NCBI GenBank assembly: GCA_963753075.1
Contig: CAVWAR010000002.1
Span: forward strand, 1,116,001-1,180,000
Length of the DNA stretch: 64,000 nt
Direction: 5' to 3'
From: Prado023 sp963753075
Lineage (GTDB): Bacteria > Actinomycetota > Actinomycetes > S36-B12 > CAIYMF01
Shown: positions 27,389 through 36,519 of the stretch, in pieces
Numbering within the stretch: the first letter of the stretch is position 1
How the letters are laid out: every line of letters starts with the position of its first letter
Position numbers and translations under genes: made by a program
The notes under the pieces: model-generated
What the model was told of the DNA's origin: nothing
What the model saw: only the letters and a program-made list of their open reading frames with translations
Databases searched by the model: none

Positions 27389-28420
27389 TCAGATTCCCTC
27401 CAGCGTGGCGAGCTCGATGGTCGAGGTGCGCGGGCGCTGGGAGAGGCTCCGGGCGATCGCCAGGACCAGCTCGGCCGCGGCGTCCGGAGCGTCCCGCCGC
27501 AGGTCGGGAATCCGCCCGGGGAGAGCACGTGGCAGATCGTGGAATCCACAGCGACGATCCGGGTGGAACGCGGTCGTGCGTCCAGCTCGGTCTCGCACCA
27601 CTCAAGTGCTGAGTCAAGGTCTGCGAAGCGCGCGACCTCGTCGCCCAGGGGCCGCGTCGCCTCCCGTGGGCCGACCGGCCGCGGCTCGACGAGCGCCACG
27701 ACGGCGCCGTCGGCCATGAGCTGCTCGGCCAGGCCCACCACCAGTGTGCGGGCGGCGACATCAAGCCGGGTGCACCGGCCGAGGTCGAGCACGCGCCAGC
27801 CGGGTCGCAGGCCGAGATCGCCCCGCTGACCCCGCTCTTGGCGGGCCTCCCGACGCGGTACAGCCACTCGCCGGCATGGTCGTACATCCCGCAGGTGCTC
27901 ATCACCGTCAGGACTGGCGCGACCACGTGGCGCGGGATCACCTGCTCGCCAGTTGTGGGGTTCACCCCGGCGTTGGCCAGCGTTGCGGCCATGATGGCCA
28001 GGTCCTTGGCCGTGACCACGATCGAGCACTGCCGGAAGTACATGTCGGCCTGGGCGTCGACGTCCGCGTCGAGCAGGCCGGCCGAGCGCATCAGGTAGGC
28101 GATGGCACGGGTGCGCCCATCGAACATGGTCGCGGTGACGATGGCGCAGGCGTTGACCATGGGATTGAACGCCCGGCCACTCACGTCGTCGAGGCTGATC
28201 GTGTTGAACGGGTCACCCGTGGGTTCGGCACCGATCTTGGACAGAACTGCCTCGGCGCCGCTGTCGGCCAGTGCCAGGCGTACACGTAGGGCTTGGAGAC
28301 CGACTGGATCGGGAACGGCGCGAGGTCACCAGCGGTGTAGACGGCGCCGTCGAGGGTGGCCAGGCTCAGCCCGCATGTGGCGGGATCGGCCTTGGCCCGT
28401 TCGGTTCTGGAACCCCGCGT
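27389..28420 (-). pseudogene. glsA: Decayed glutaminase-STAS-cNMP-domain gene
   Basis: Pieces of one gene lie in successive minus-strand frames. About 28418-28276: KADPATCGLSLATLDGAVYT and the catalytic FPIQSVSKP. About 28275-27812: DSGAEAVLSKIGAEPTGDPF, SGRAFNPMVNA, MYFRQCSIVVTAKDLAIMAA, TCGMYDHAGEWLYRVG and AKSGVSG of glutaminase A. About 27820-27560: a STAS-like segment (WRVLDLGRCTRLDVAARTLV, ADLDSALEWCETEL). About 27550-27389: the tail of a cNMP domain (LRRDAPDAAAELVLAIARSL). The first ~35 residues, the end of the glutaminase domain and most of the cNMP domain are missing, with at least two further frameshifts, so the gene is dead. Intact glutaminases hydrolyse glutamine to glutamate; the fused domains would regulate it. 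Confidence 0.82.
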
Positions 28421-28450
28421 GGCCGGATCGCGAACCCCGAGCTGCGGCTG

Positions 28451-30163
28451 TCAGTACGTCGGGATTCGCTTCGCGATCAGGTCGTCGGCGCGGCTGTTCA
28501 CCTCGCTGTTCCCGGTCACCGCCTCAAGGAACGGCTCGCGGTCGAGTGCGAGCAGCACGGAGTCCTCGTCGGCGGTGACCGTCGCGGTGCGGGGCACATC
28601 GCGGAGCAGCGCGATCTCGCCGAACGGGTCGCCGGGGCCCATCTGTCGCAGCACCTCGCCCTCGAACGTGGCGGTCAGTGCACCGGACTCGATCACGTAG
28701 AACCGGTCCCCCTCGTCGCCCTCCCTGATGAACACCTCGCCGGCGGGCACCTCGACCCGGACCAGGCGCTGCGCCATGAACCCCAGCGCCCTGGCCTCGA
28801 CCGGGGCGAACAGCGGGAGATCGCGCAGCAGCGTCAGCCCCTCGGGCTCGCCGAGGGCGGTGTTCAGCGCGCGCAGGCGGGGGAAGGCGGGCAGGACCGC
28901 CGCGCTGATCACCAGCGCCAGGACAGCCAGCGACCAGCGCAGGCCCACTACCTCGATGAGCAGGGGCATGATTGCCGAGCCCAGGGCCATCGCGGCGATG
29001 AGTGCTGTCTCCAGCGCGCCGAACACTCGGCCCATGACCGCATCGGACGCCGTCCGCTGCAGGATCGTGGCCGCGTTGACGTCCACCACGGGATTGGCCA
29101 CCCCGATGATGAACATGGCGAGGAAAGCGGCCCACATCTGGGGCCAGACCGCCGTGAGCAGCAGCGGGATCGCCCAGAATATGACCCCGACGCCGAAGTC
29201 GGTTGCCAGTCGGCCGGCCGAGGCGCGGCTGATCGCGAGCAGCCCACCGAGGAGGGCCCCGACCCCCATGACGCTGTCGAGGTAGCCGATGCCCAGGCTG
29301 CCGAACGGCGTCATCTGCACGGCCATCTCGACCACGAACACCGCGCCTGCGCCCGCGACGACCGTCTGGGCCGCGTACACACCGGACACCAGCCGCAGAT
29401 CAGGGTCGTCCCAGATCGTCTTGAAGCCGGCCATCGACTCGGCGAGGAAGCTCTCGGCCGGCTCGTCGGCGGCGGGCGGCTCGGTCGGCTCGAGCGTCGA
29501 GACCGCCGACACCGTCGACTCGGCCGAGTCCGCATGTGCGACTCCGGACCGGTCGGGAACCCGGATCCGCGCGAGCAGCGCCGCGGACCACAGGAACGTC
29601 AGCGAGTTGAAGACGACCACGAACGGGATGCCGAAGACCCCCACGAGGACGCCGCCCAGCGCTGGGCCGACGAAGAAGGCCAGGCTGTCGATCGTGCTGG
29701 TCGTGCCATTCGCCGCTGTGAGCTCCTCGGGCGTGTCCACCAGGCTCGGCAGGATCGCGGCGACCGCCGGCCGGAACGGCGTGGACGCCAGCGCTGTCAC
29801 CGTCGCGAGGACGAACACCCAGATCGGTGGGGCGTCCGCCCAGACCAGGGCGGCCACGACCAGGGCGATCGCGGCACGGATCAGGTCAGCCCCGACCATG
29901 ATCGCCTTGCGGGAGATCCGATCGACCAACGTTGAGGCGAACGGCGTGATGATCGTCATCAGGATCAGGCGCACGGTGAACCAGATCCCCACGGCCCGAA
30001 CCCCGCCGACGTCGTAGGCCCAGATCGTGATGGCTGTGGCATAGGCCCAGTCGCCGACGGCCGAGCCCGCGAACGCCAGGTTCAGCCGTCGCAGACCGGG
30101 GTTGGCGAAGACAGTCGACAACGACGTGCGCGTCTCGCGGACAGCGTCGGCAACGCGGGACAT
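28451..30163 (-). CDS. MFS transporter with C-terminal cNMP-binding domain
   Basis: 570 residues: about 12 membrane helices of the MFS-3/enterobactin-exporter-like type in the first ~430 residues, with a charged central loop after helix 6. The C-terminal CRP-type domain (LPLFAPVEARALGFMAQRLVRVEV..., FIREGDEGDRFYVIESGALTA) has a complete phosphate-binding cassette PFGEIALLRDVPRTATV (Glu and Arg present). ATG 30163 has GGGAGGA 4 nt upstream. The transported substrate is unknown. The domain suggests control of export by a cyclic nucleotide. It is a paralogue of the frameshifted gene at 18003-19669, and the dead glutaminase-STAS-cNMP gene follows on the same strand. Confidence 0.9.
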   Translation of the reverse strand: MSRVADAVRETRTSLSTVFANPGLRRLNLAFAGSAVGDWAYATAITIWAYDVGGVRAVGIWFTVRLILMTIITPFASTLVDRISRKAIMVGADLIRAAIALVVAALVWADAPPIWVFVLATVTALASTPFRPAVAAILPSLVDTPEELTAANGTTSTIDSLAFFVGPALGGVLVGVFGIPFVVVFNSLTFLWSAALLARIRVPDRSGVAHADSAESTVSAVSTLEPTEPPAADEPAESFLAESMAGFKTIWDDPDLRLVSGVYAAQTVVAGAGAVFVVEMAVQMTPFGSLGIGYLDSVMGVGALLGGLLAISRASAGRLATDFGVGVIFWAIPLLLTAVWPQMWAAFLAMFIIGVANPVVDVNAATILQRTASDAVMGRVFGALETALIAAMALGSAIMPLLIEVVGLRWSLAVLALVISAAVLPAFPRLRALNTALGEPEGLTLLRDLPLFAPVEARALGFMAQRLVRVEVPAGEVFIREGDEGDRFYVIESGALTATFEGEVLRQMGPGDPFGEIALLRDVPRTATVTADEDSVLLALDREPFLEAVTGNSEVNSRADDLIAKRIPTY

Positions 30164-30358
30164 CGGTCCTCCCAGGGCCGGGTTCAGGTAGCCCGGCGCC
30201 CGGACACTACCGCTCCCGCTACCCGGGAATCGGCCATTGAGCCCAATCCGGGCGGGCCCGATCGGCCGGCGGTCGCATGCTGCACCCCGCAGTGGCGGCT
30301 GCGACCCGGGCGGTGACCCCGGCTGGCGACCCCGGCGGCGCCACCGTGAGTTCTCCGA

Positions 30359-31177
30359 TCAGGCAGCCAGGACCAGGAACCGGCCCATCCCGGGGGTGCG
30401 GCGGACCCATCCCTCCGCACCGATGGCCAGTGCCTCGTACCCGGTGCCGGCCAGCCACTGCCACGCCTCGTCCACCGGGTGGTCCTTGGCCAGGGCCCAG
30501 ATCGCTGTCGCGAACGAGTCGGCGAGGCTCAGGCTGGGTCCTGCGACCGTGACCGCTGCGAGCGCCGAACCCGCGTCGCGGGAGATGGCCGAACCGCGGT
30601 GCAGGTCCAGCCCGTTCCAGATGTGCTCGCCGCGCTGGGCCGTTCCCGAGGTGGCGACCGAGAACCGCGATCCGTCGGTTGGCGCTTCGATGACCGCGAG
30701 GATCCGGCCAGGGTCAGCGGGGTCCGTCACGGCCACACGCCACGGTCGGTCGGTGTCGGCGCAGCCGATCATCTGGATGTCGCCCCCGACGCCGAGGCAG
30801 GCGTCCATGATGCCCGCGTCGTACAGCAGGCCAACAGCCCGCTCGATCGCCCACCCCTTGACGTATCCAGTGGGATCGAAACGTCCCCCGCGGTCGTACG
30901 GGTTGAAGCCGCCGTCCGTCCGCTCCGGCAGGTCGCGCACGGCCTCCACCACCTCACCCAGCAGCGGCGAGCAGTCACACAGGGCTCGGCGCCCGGAACG
31001 CCAGCGGCACAGGTCGCTGTCACTGCGGAAGGGCGACAGGGCGTCCTCCACCTCGTCGAGCCACGAGTGCACCCCGTCGAGGGTGCTCGCGACGCCCTCG
31101 GGCATGGCGTCGGAAGGGTGCCATGGGACTGCCAGGGACGCCACTGACCCCATCGAGGGCCACGACCAGCGCTTCAT
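30359..31177 (-). CDS. apbE: FAD:protein FMN transferase
   Basis: 272-residue ApbE. It attaches FMN from FAD to a Thr in partner FMN-binding proteins outside or across the membrane, using Mg2+. Motifs: MGSVASLAV near the N-terminus, NPYDRGGRFDPTGYVKGWAIERA (FAD site), LGVGGDIQ, and ATSGTAQRGEHIWN. It is slightly shorter than average, and no clear signal peptide is seen. Its ATG overlaps the stop of the FMN-binding gene (31174-31177), so the substrate and the enzyme are translationally coupled, the last two genes of a three-gene redox operon. Confidence 0.93.
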   Translation of the reverse strand: MKRWSWPSMGSVASLAVPWHPSDAMPEGVASTLDGVHSWLDEVEDALSPFRSDSDLCRWRSGRRALCDCSPLLGEVVEAVRDLPERTDGGFNPYDRGGRFDPTGYVKGWAIERAVGLLYDAGIMDACLGVGGDIQMIGCADTDRPWRVAVTDPADPGRILAVIEAPTDGSRFSVATSGTAQRGEHIWNGLDLHRGSAISRDAGSALAAVTVAGPSLSLADSFATAIWALAKDHPVDEAWQWLAGTGYEALAIGAEGWVRRTPGMGRFLVLAA

Positions 31178-31788
31178 CGCTGGTCCAGGACCGACTGCAT
31201 GGATTCACGGTACGCCTCGGAGGTGTAGGTCGCGCCGGAGAGGGCATCGAACTCCACGCCCTGCTGGGCGGCCTGGGAGTCCAGGATGGGGATCGCGCGC
31301 GCGTTGATCTGCGAGGACTTCCGGTCGGAGTCGGGATAGGCGATGGCCTTGACCGAGCACACTGTCCCGTCGGACGCCAGCTCCATCTGGACCCGGACCG
31401 GGCCCCACGGGGTCATCGCCGGATCGCCGGCCGTTGCGGTGCCAGTGCCGCAGTCCCCGGCCGCGGGCGCCGGGTCGGCAGGCGCCTGGTCGGCCGGTGC
31501 GGGATCCGACTCCGTGGCGTCCGACCCTGCCGAGCCCGAGTCTGCCGAACCGTCCGACGTGCTGCCGTCTGACCCGGTGGCGTCCGACGCCCCGTCGCTC
31601 GCCGACCCCGGGTCCGTGTCGGACTCCTCGTCGCCGGCCATGGTGTCCCCGGGCGACTGCTGCGTGGTCGTTCCCGCAGCGTGGTCCGCCGCGTCGGAGT
31701 GCAGGGCGGGGTCGAACAGCCACACGGTGGCCAGCGCCGCGCTGATGACCGCCACACCAGGGGCGGCGCGTCTCATCAGGTCGCTCAT
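31174..31788 (-). CDS. Membrane-anchored FMN-binding domain protein
   Basis: 204 residues: an N-terminal anchor (GVAVISAALATVWLFDPAL), a ~75-residue linker of Asp/Ser/Gly/Pro, and a C-terminal FMN-binding domain (WGPVRVQMELASDG to the end). The signature DALSGATYTS is the flavinylation site; FMN is expected on the Thr of SGAT, placed there by the ApbE encoded next. It would carry electrons outside the membrane. ATG 31788 is set by AGGAG 7 nt upstream; the frame is open to 31893 but those codons lie within the upstream gene. It starts 10 nt after that gene's stop. Confidence 0.9.
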   Translation of the reverse strand: MSDLMRRAAPGVAVISAALATVWLFDPALHSDAADHAAGTTTQQSPGDTMAGDEESDTDPGSASDGASDATGSDGSTSDGSADSGSAGSDATESDPAPADQAPADPAPAAGDCGTGTATAGDPAMTPWGPVRVQMELASDGTVCSVKAIAYPDSDRKSSQINARAIPILDSQAAQQGVEFDALSGATYTSEAYRESMQSVLDQR

Positions 31789-31798
31789 CGCGGTGCTC

Positions 31799-33286
31799 CT
31801 ACCAGCTGAATCGTTCGTAGTGGATCTGGTCGCGCGGCACGCCGGCGCGCTCCAGCTCGCGGCAGACCAGCTTCTGCAGCGACGTCGGCCCACACACGAA
31901 GATCGCGCGGGACCGGAGGTCGCTGATGTTCGCCGACAGGGCCGAAGCGGTGAACGGATTGCCGTCGGGGAACTGGGTGCGGGGCCCCGTGATCGGGATC
32001 ATCGCCCCGCCCCGTTCGCGGGCCAACTGGTCGAGCTCGCTGGCCAGGGGCAGGTCGGCATTGGTGTGGGCGCGGGCCAGGATGATCGGAGCCTGGGCGC
32101 TGGTGCTGGCCTCGAGCAGGGAGCGCATCGGAGCCAGCCCGACGCCGGCCCCCACGAGCAGGACCCGGCGCCCCTCAGCCTGGTCGATGGTCATGACCCC
32201 GTACGGGCCCTCGAGGAGCACCCGGGTGCCGGGCTTCACGGCGATCGTCCGGGCGGAGGCGTCGCCGAGCGCCTTGATGGTCAGCCGGAGCGCCCCGGGT
32301 TGGGTCGCTGCCGACAATGAGTAGGGGTGGGACTGCCACCAGAGGTCGCGGGTCAGGACCCGCAGCCCGACGAAGTGTCCGGGGCGTGCGGCGAACGTGT
32401 CGACGCCCGGGCCGGTGATCACCAGGGACGCCACGCCCGGGCCCTCGGGGATCATCCGGGTGATGGTCGTGCGGGGCCGCAGCGCCGGTCGCACGATCCC
32501 GCCGACCCTGCTGGCCAGGATGATGACCGCCGTCGCGGCGTACAGCGCGATCCACCACCAGCGGGCCACGGCGCTGCTGCCCAGCGTGGTGCCGCTGAAC
32601 AGCGCGTGCGGGAAGGCCAGTGCGACCGCGAGGTAACCCGCGAGGTGCACCATGTGCCAGGTCTCGTGGGTCATCCGGCTGCGCAGGCGACGCCAGGACG
32701 TCAGGCTGACCAGCGCGAAGAGGATCGCCGCGACCAGCGCGGCCACGAACCAGTCAGCGGTGGTGATCAGGTCGATCAGACCCGTCCACATCCGAGTCAG
32801 CCCGCCTCCGGCTGCGTACAACGACGCGGCCACGTGCACGGCCATCCCGAAGGCGGCGGTCATGCCGGTGATCCGGTGCCAGCCGATCATCCGGTCCAGC
32901 CCGACGCCGCGCTCCAGCCACGCCGGCCGGGCGGTCAGCACCAGCCCGCCGAGGGCGGCCAGCGCCGCCAGCAGCCCGGACAGCTGGCTGATCGCCAGCG
33001 CCGTGTCGATGCCCCCGGCCAGCAGGGCGCCGGCCCCGCCGGCGAGCATCCAGAGCCCAACGGTCACGGTGACGATGACGATCGCCCACGGAGCGGGATC
33101 CCGCCAGTGGCTGCGGGTCCCGTGGGGGCCATTCCTCCGGGTCGGGATCTGCGTTGCTGCCCGCTCCGGGTGACCTGCGTGCCGGCGACGGTTTCGCGAC
33201 GCCGCCCGCGCGGCCGCGGCCGCGTCCGCAGCGCGGTCGTCGCCATCCCCCGAGGGGGGACTGGTCGGCGGCAGCATGGTCGTCAT
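31799..33286 (-). CDS. Ferric-reductase-like transmembrane flavocytochrome
   Basis: About 495 residues. A polar N-terminal tail (~60) is followed by six or so membrane helices with two haem-ligand His pairs (GWHRITG...GMAVHVAA and WHMVHLAGY...FPHALF). The C-terminal FAD/NAD(P)H domain has the flavin motif SHPYSLSAA, the nucleotide loop LLVGAGVGLAPMRSLLE, FVCGP, and the typical last residues ERFSW. It passes electrons from cytoplasmic NAD(P)H through haem to outside acceptors, here probably the flavinylated protein encoded next. ATG 33286 is chosen over 33328 because the preceding residues are Cys/His-rich and atypical; no strong ribosome site. First gene of the operon with the FMN-binding gene and apbE. 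Confidence 0.9.
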   Translation of the reverse strand: MTTMLPPTSPPSGDGDDRAADAAAAARAASRNRRRHAGHPERAATQIPTRRNGPHGTRSHWRDPAPWAIVIVTVTVGLWMLAGGAGALLAGGIDTALAISQLSGLLAALAALGGLVLTARPAWLERGVGLDRMIGWHRITGMTAAFGMAVHVAASLYAAGGGLTRMWTGLIDLITTADWFVAALVAAILFALVSLTSWRRLRSRMTHETWHMVHLAGYLAVALAFPHALFSGTTLGSSAVARWWWIALYAATAVIILASRVGGIVRPALRPRTTITRMIPEGPGVASLVITGPGVDTFAARPGHFVGLRVLTRDLWWQSHPYSLSAATQPGALRLTIKALGDASARTIAVKPGTRVLLEGPYGVMTIDQAEGRRVLLVGAGVGLAPMRSLLEASTSAQAPIILARAHTNADLPLASELDQLARERGGAMIPITGPRTQFPDGNPFTASALSANISDLRSRAIFVCGPTSLQKLVCRELERAGVPRDQIHYERFSW

Positions 33287-33428
33287 GCTCTGATGCTTGC
33301 ACCGGGGACAGACAATATGAAGCCCCACGGAGCCCGGAACTGGTCCCCTTACCCAGCCCGAACAGAGCGGTGAACTGGGCCAGTTGTCCTCACCGTGCGG
33401 CTGGCCAACCCTTGTCGAAGGGCAGGGT

Positions 33429-35006
33429 TCATCCCTCGACCGGAGCTGCTGCGGCCGCCTCTGCCTTGCGGCGACGGCGGCGGCCCCGGGTCGCGAGCCG
33501 GTAGATGCCCCAGATGACCAGGATGAGGATCAGCACCAGAACGGCCATGATGATCATGAGCCATCCGAGCAGGCCGATCCGCAGCGACGAGTGGTCGGGC
33601 GGCGCGGACTGGGCGACCGTCCCCGCCGGGCCCGCTGAGACGTCGACCACGGCCAGGAGCCCGGCGTGGTCGGTCGGCAGGCAGACGCCGCGGCCGCTGA
33701 TCGGCTCGGCCAGCCCCCGCTCGGCGAGAATCACAGAGGACTCCTCCGTCGTGGCGATCTGGCTCGGGTCGTCGCAGGACCACACCTCGTCCGAGTCCGG
33801 CCATGTGTTGCCGAACACCTCGGCGCTCACCGCCGTCGCGCCGTTGCCGGTGAAGACGTAGTCCAGGCGGTCGGTGAAGCCCGCGTCATTGCCCTGCTCC
33901 AGCGACACCTCCAGGCGCTCGGGGTTCGGGCCGGCCAGGTCGGCGTCGGTGCCCCAGGTCCGGTTGGCCGGATCGAGGGCGTCTGGGCCCGAGTCGGCAT
34001 ACCCTGCGTCGACCATCGTCCAGTAGGCGTTGCACGTCGGATCTGCGGTGGCCTCGGTCACGGGGTCGGGCTGTGCCGGGCAGGTGGTCCCAGCCTCCGG
34101 CTGCTCACCCGGGTTGGCGCTCCCGGGAACGCGCGGGTCCCGGGGGTCGGCGTTGAAGTCGCCGATCACGATCGTGGGAACCGTGGTCGCCGACAGGTCC
34201 TCGACGAGCTGCTGGGCCTGTTGGGCTGAGGTCACCATGGCATCGGGGTCCCACACCGACTCGAGGTGGGTCGTGACTGCCCTGATGGTCGTGCCGGCGA
34301 TGGCGATGTCAGCCCACGCGTAGCCCCGGTCGATCGTGAACACGACCGGGACGACCGCGTAGCGGTCCTCGTACTCGCTGGTCCCGACGGCCACCACGTT
34401 CCCGGCGATGTCCTGACGGACGAGCAGGGTGTCACCGATCACGAATCCGCAGTCGGCGGTGTCGGTGCCGAACAGCGGCTGGAACGTCTCGGGATCGGTG
34501 ACCGTGGTCAGCCACGGGATGGACGGGATCTCGTACCCAGGGTTCGAGGCGGTGACCCCCGCGAACTCAGCCACGGCGTAGGGCACGCCCGCCTCGGCGG
34601 TGGCTTCCAGGAACTGCTCGGTGAAGTCGAAGACCGTCACCGGCGAGTTCCACGGCTTCGGCCGGCAGGACCAGCTGGTCGCCTCCTGGATGCCGATGAC
34701 ATGTGGCTCGGCGGCCGCGGCCTCCTGCGCCAGCAGGCCGACCCGCTCATCGAAGTTGGTGGCGGCCACCTGGTCCCACATGAACTGGGCGGCGGCGGGC
34801 ATGTCGGGGAGCAGTTCGAGGGCGACGCCGACGTCGGCTCCCAGGTAGAGGTTGCGACCCATGACCCGGACCGTCCCGGCCGGGTCGTCCTCGGTCGCAG
34901 GTGCCGTGGCCGGTGCGGGGGCCGCGATCGCTGGCCCGGCCATCAGGGCCGTGAGCAGTGCCGTGGTGCTGATGATCCCCAGCCGATGCGCCCTCGAGAG
35001 TCCCAT
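33429..35006 (-). CDS. Membrane-anchored endonuclease/exonuclease/phosphatase-family protein
   Basis: 525 residues. A signal peptide (IISTTALLTALMAGPAIAAPA) leads to an EEP-fold domain: VMGRNLYLGAD, IGIQEATSW (catalytic Glu), VTTHLES, VIGDFNADPRDPR (DFN motif), TDRLDYVF and the closing DHAGLLAVV His. The fold hydrolyses phosphodiesters in nucleic acids, lipids or sugars; the extracellular substrate is unknown. The C-terminus is one membrane helix (LLGWLMIIMAVLVLILILVI) and an Arg/Lys tail, so the enzyme is displayed on the outer face. ATG 35006 is 7 nt after a TAACGT -10 box, probably leaderless. Confidence 0.88.
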   Translation of the reverse strand: MGLSRAHRLGIISTTALLTALMAGPAIAAPAPATAPATEDDPAGTVRVMGRNLYLGADVGVALELLPDMPAAAQFMWDQVAATNFDERVGLLAQEAAAAEPHVIGIQEATSWSCRPKPWNSPVTVFDFTEQFLEATAEAGVPYAVAEFAGVTASNPGYEIPSIPWLTTVTDPETFQPLFGTDTADCGFVIGDTLLVRQDIAGNVVAVGTSEYEDRYAVVPVVFTIDRGYAWADIAIAGTTIRAVTTHLESVWDPDAMVTSAQQAQQLVEDLSATTVPTIVIGDFNADPRDPRVPGSANPGEQPEAGTTCPAQPDPVTEATADPTCNAYWTMVDAGYADSGPDALDPANRTWGTDADLAGPNPERLEVSLEQGNDAGFTDRLDYVFTGNGATAVSAEVFGNTWPDSDEVWSCDDPSQIATTEESSVILAERGLAEPISGRGVCLPTDHAGLLAVVDVSAGPAGTVAQSAPPDHSSLRIGLLGWLMIIMAVLVLILILVIWGIYRLATRGRRRRRKAEAAAAAPVEG

Positions 35007-35013
35007 GGCTGGG

Positions 35014-35019
35014 ACGTTA
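35014..35019 (-). promoter_or_regulatory. -10 box of a leaderless promoter
   Basis: TAACGT on the minus strand, 7 nt from ATG 35006 of the EEP gene, with no ribosome site between. Confidence 0.55.
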
Positions 35020-35131
35020 GCCGAGGCGGTCCCGGGGACGCGCTGTGACGCTCCATGGTTCCGGGCTGGCAGGATCGGCTCGTCCAGTGCTCCTGCGCAG
35101 GGGGCTCGACGACCGATGCTGAGGAGACGAC

Positions 35132-35608
35132 ATGAGCGACACGACCGAACGCGACCTGGCCGCGTCGATCGCGGCCTACCGGGCGGCGACCGAGGAGTTC
35201 CTCGCCGTGGCCGCGGCCCTGTCGCCGGCCGACCTGGATCGCCAGCCGGAGGAGCCTGGCGGGTGGACCCCCCGGATGGTGATCCACCATGTCGCTGACT
35301 CGGAGGCCAACTCCTATGTGCGGTTGCGGCGGCTCCTCGCCGAGCCGGCAGGCACGACCATCCAGGGCTACGACGAGGCGCACTGGGCTGACGTCCTGCA
35401 CTACGAGCGGCCCGTGGACCTGTCCTTGGCCGTCGCCAGGGCCGTCCGGGAGTCCAGTGCCGAGCTGCTCGACCGCCTCGCGCCCGCTGACCTCACCATT
35501 GCCGGCGTGCACACGGAGTCGGGGGCCTACACGCTGGGCGACTGGCTCAACACCTACGTCGCACACGCGCGCGACCACGCCGAGCAGATCCGGGCCGCCC
35601 TGGCCTGA
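35132..35608 (+). CDS. DinB-family protein
   Basis: 158-residue four-helix-bundle protein of the DinB/YfiT superfamily. Metal-ligand His residues appear in MVIHHVADSE and in the C-terminal YVAHARDHAEQI, giving the usual three-His site. In actinobacteria related proteins are often thiol-dependent (mycothiol or bacillithiol) transferases or of unknown role; no direct evidence here. ATG 35132 follows GAGGAG. No operon partner; the Lys-rich repeat gene converges with it. Confidence 0.88.
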   Translation: MSDTTERDLAASIAAYRAATEEFLAVAAALSPADLDRQPEEPGGWTPRMVIHHVADSEANSYVRLRRLLAEPAGTTIQGYDEAHWADVLHYERPVDLSLAVARAVRESSAELLDRLAPADLTIAGVHTESGAYTLGDWLNTYVAHARDHAEQIRAALA

Positions 35609-35696
35609 GGTGCGGGCCGGCGCCGCCGGGACCCAGGGCCCAGTGGAACCCGACCGGATCGCGGGGCTGGCCCTTCTGAGCGGGCCGAGGACCTGA

Positions 35697-36375
35697 TCAA
35701 TCCTCGTGCTCGGCTGCTTCCTCTGCCTCCTCGTCGGCCCGCTCCGCAGCCTTCTTGGCGGCCTCCGCGTCTCGTTCCGCAGCCTTCTTGGCGGCCTCCC
35801 CCTCCTGTTCGGCCGCCTTCTTGGAGTCCTCGCCTGCCCGCTCGGCGGCCTTCTTGGTGGCTTCGCCGCTCGCGCTCGGCAGTCTTCTTGGTGGCTTCCC
35901 GCTCGCGCTCGGCAGTCTTCTTGGTGGCTTCCCGCTCGCGTTCGGCAGTCTTCTTCGTCGACTCAGTCCCCGCTCGATCCTTGTCCGCCCGGGGCTTCGC
36001 GGTGGGCTCCGGCGACTGTGCACGCCTCGTCGCGCGGGGCTCCCGGGGCTCGGACAGCACCTGCCCCCCGCTGGCCGCCTGGGCGATCGGCGCCCCGGTA
36101 CGGCGCGGGGCCGGCGTGGAGGTGCGCGTCGTGGAGGGCGCTGTGCGGGTCACGACCTCCTCGATGGTGACCGTTGGAGTCGGGTCGACGATGGTCCGAA
36201 CCTTGGTCCGTGTGACCGTCGGGGTCGGGAGCGGCTCCAGGGGCGGCATCGCCGCCTCGACCTGCGGACCGGCCACCACGTGGCCCGGTGGGTTGTGCAG
36301 CAGCACCTGGTAGAAGGCCCCACCAATCAGGGCGCTGGACATCAGCATCAGGCACCAGCCGAGCAGTGCGCGCAT
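35697..36375 (-). CDS. Membrane-anchored Lys/Ala/Glu repeat protein (apparent frameshift)
   Basis: An N-terminal anchor (LLGWCLMLMSSALIGGAFYQVLL), a Thr/Pro-rich region and a long charged coiled region of repeats TKKTAEREREA / KKAAERA. Reading from ATG 36375 the repeat frame is lost at 35861-35872 (ERE-R then RRSHQEG). One base earlier or later the repeat resumes as GEATKKAAERAGEDSKKAAE and ends naturally at TGA 35697 with EEAEEAAEHED. Without correction the frame runs to 35554 in Arg/Gly-rich nonsense overlapping dinB. The intact form would be ~225 residues, perhaps spanning the envelope like TolA-type helices. Ribosome site GGAGGGG is 3 nt upstream. Function unknown. Confidence 0.6.
35715..35960. 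repeat. Short direct repeats encoding KK(T/A)AE units
   Basis: About eight ~30-36 bp direct repeats with core TTCTTGGTGGCTTCCCGCTC or TTCTTGGCGGCCTC on the plus strand. They are the likely cause of the local frame slip. Confidence 0.7.
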
Positions 36376-36519
36376 CGCCCCTCCTACCGTGACGTCGATC
36401 GCCGGGCTGACCCGACGTCATGGTCTGTGTACACGGGGTATCGACCGTCGGGGGATAAGGCTGAACGTCCTTGACGAACCCTTGACGCTGGCATGCCGTG
36501 GTCTTGATCGGACGAGACC

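Noticed and set aside
28271..29935. 554-codon plus-strand frame
   Set aside because: Antisense shadow of the MFS-cNMP gene, full of Arg/Gly/His and with no domain.
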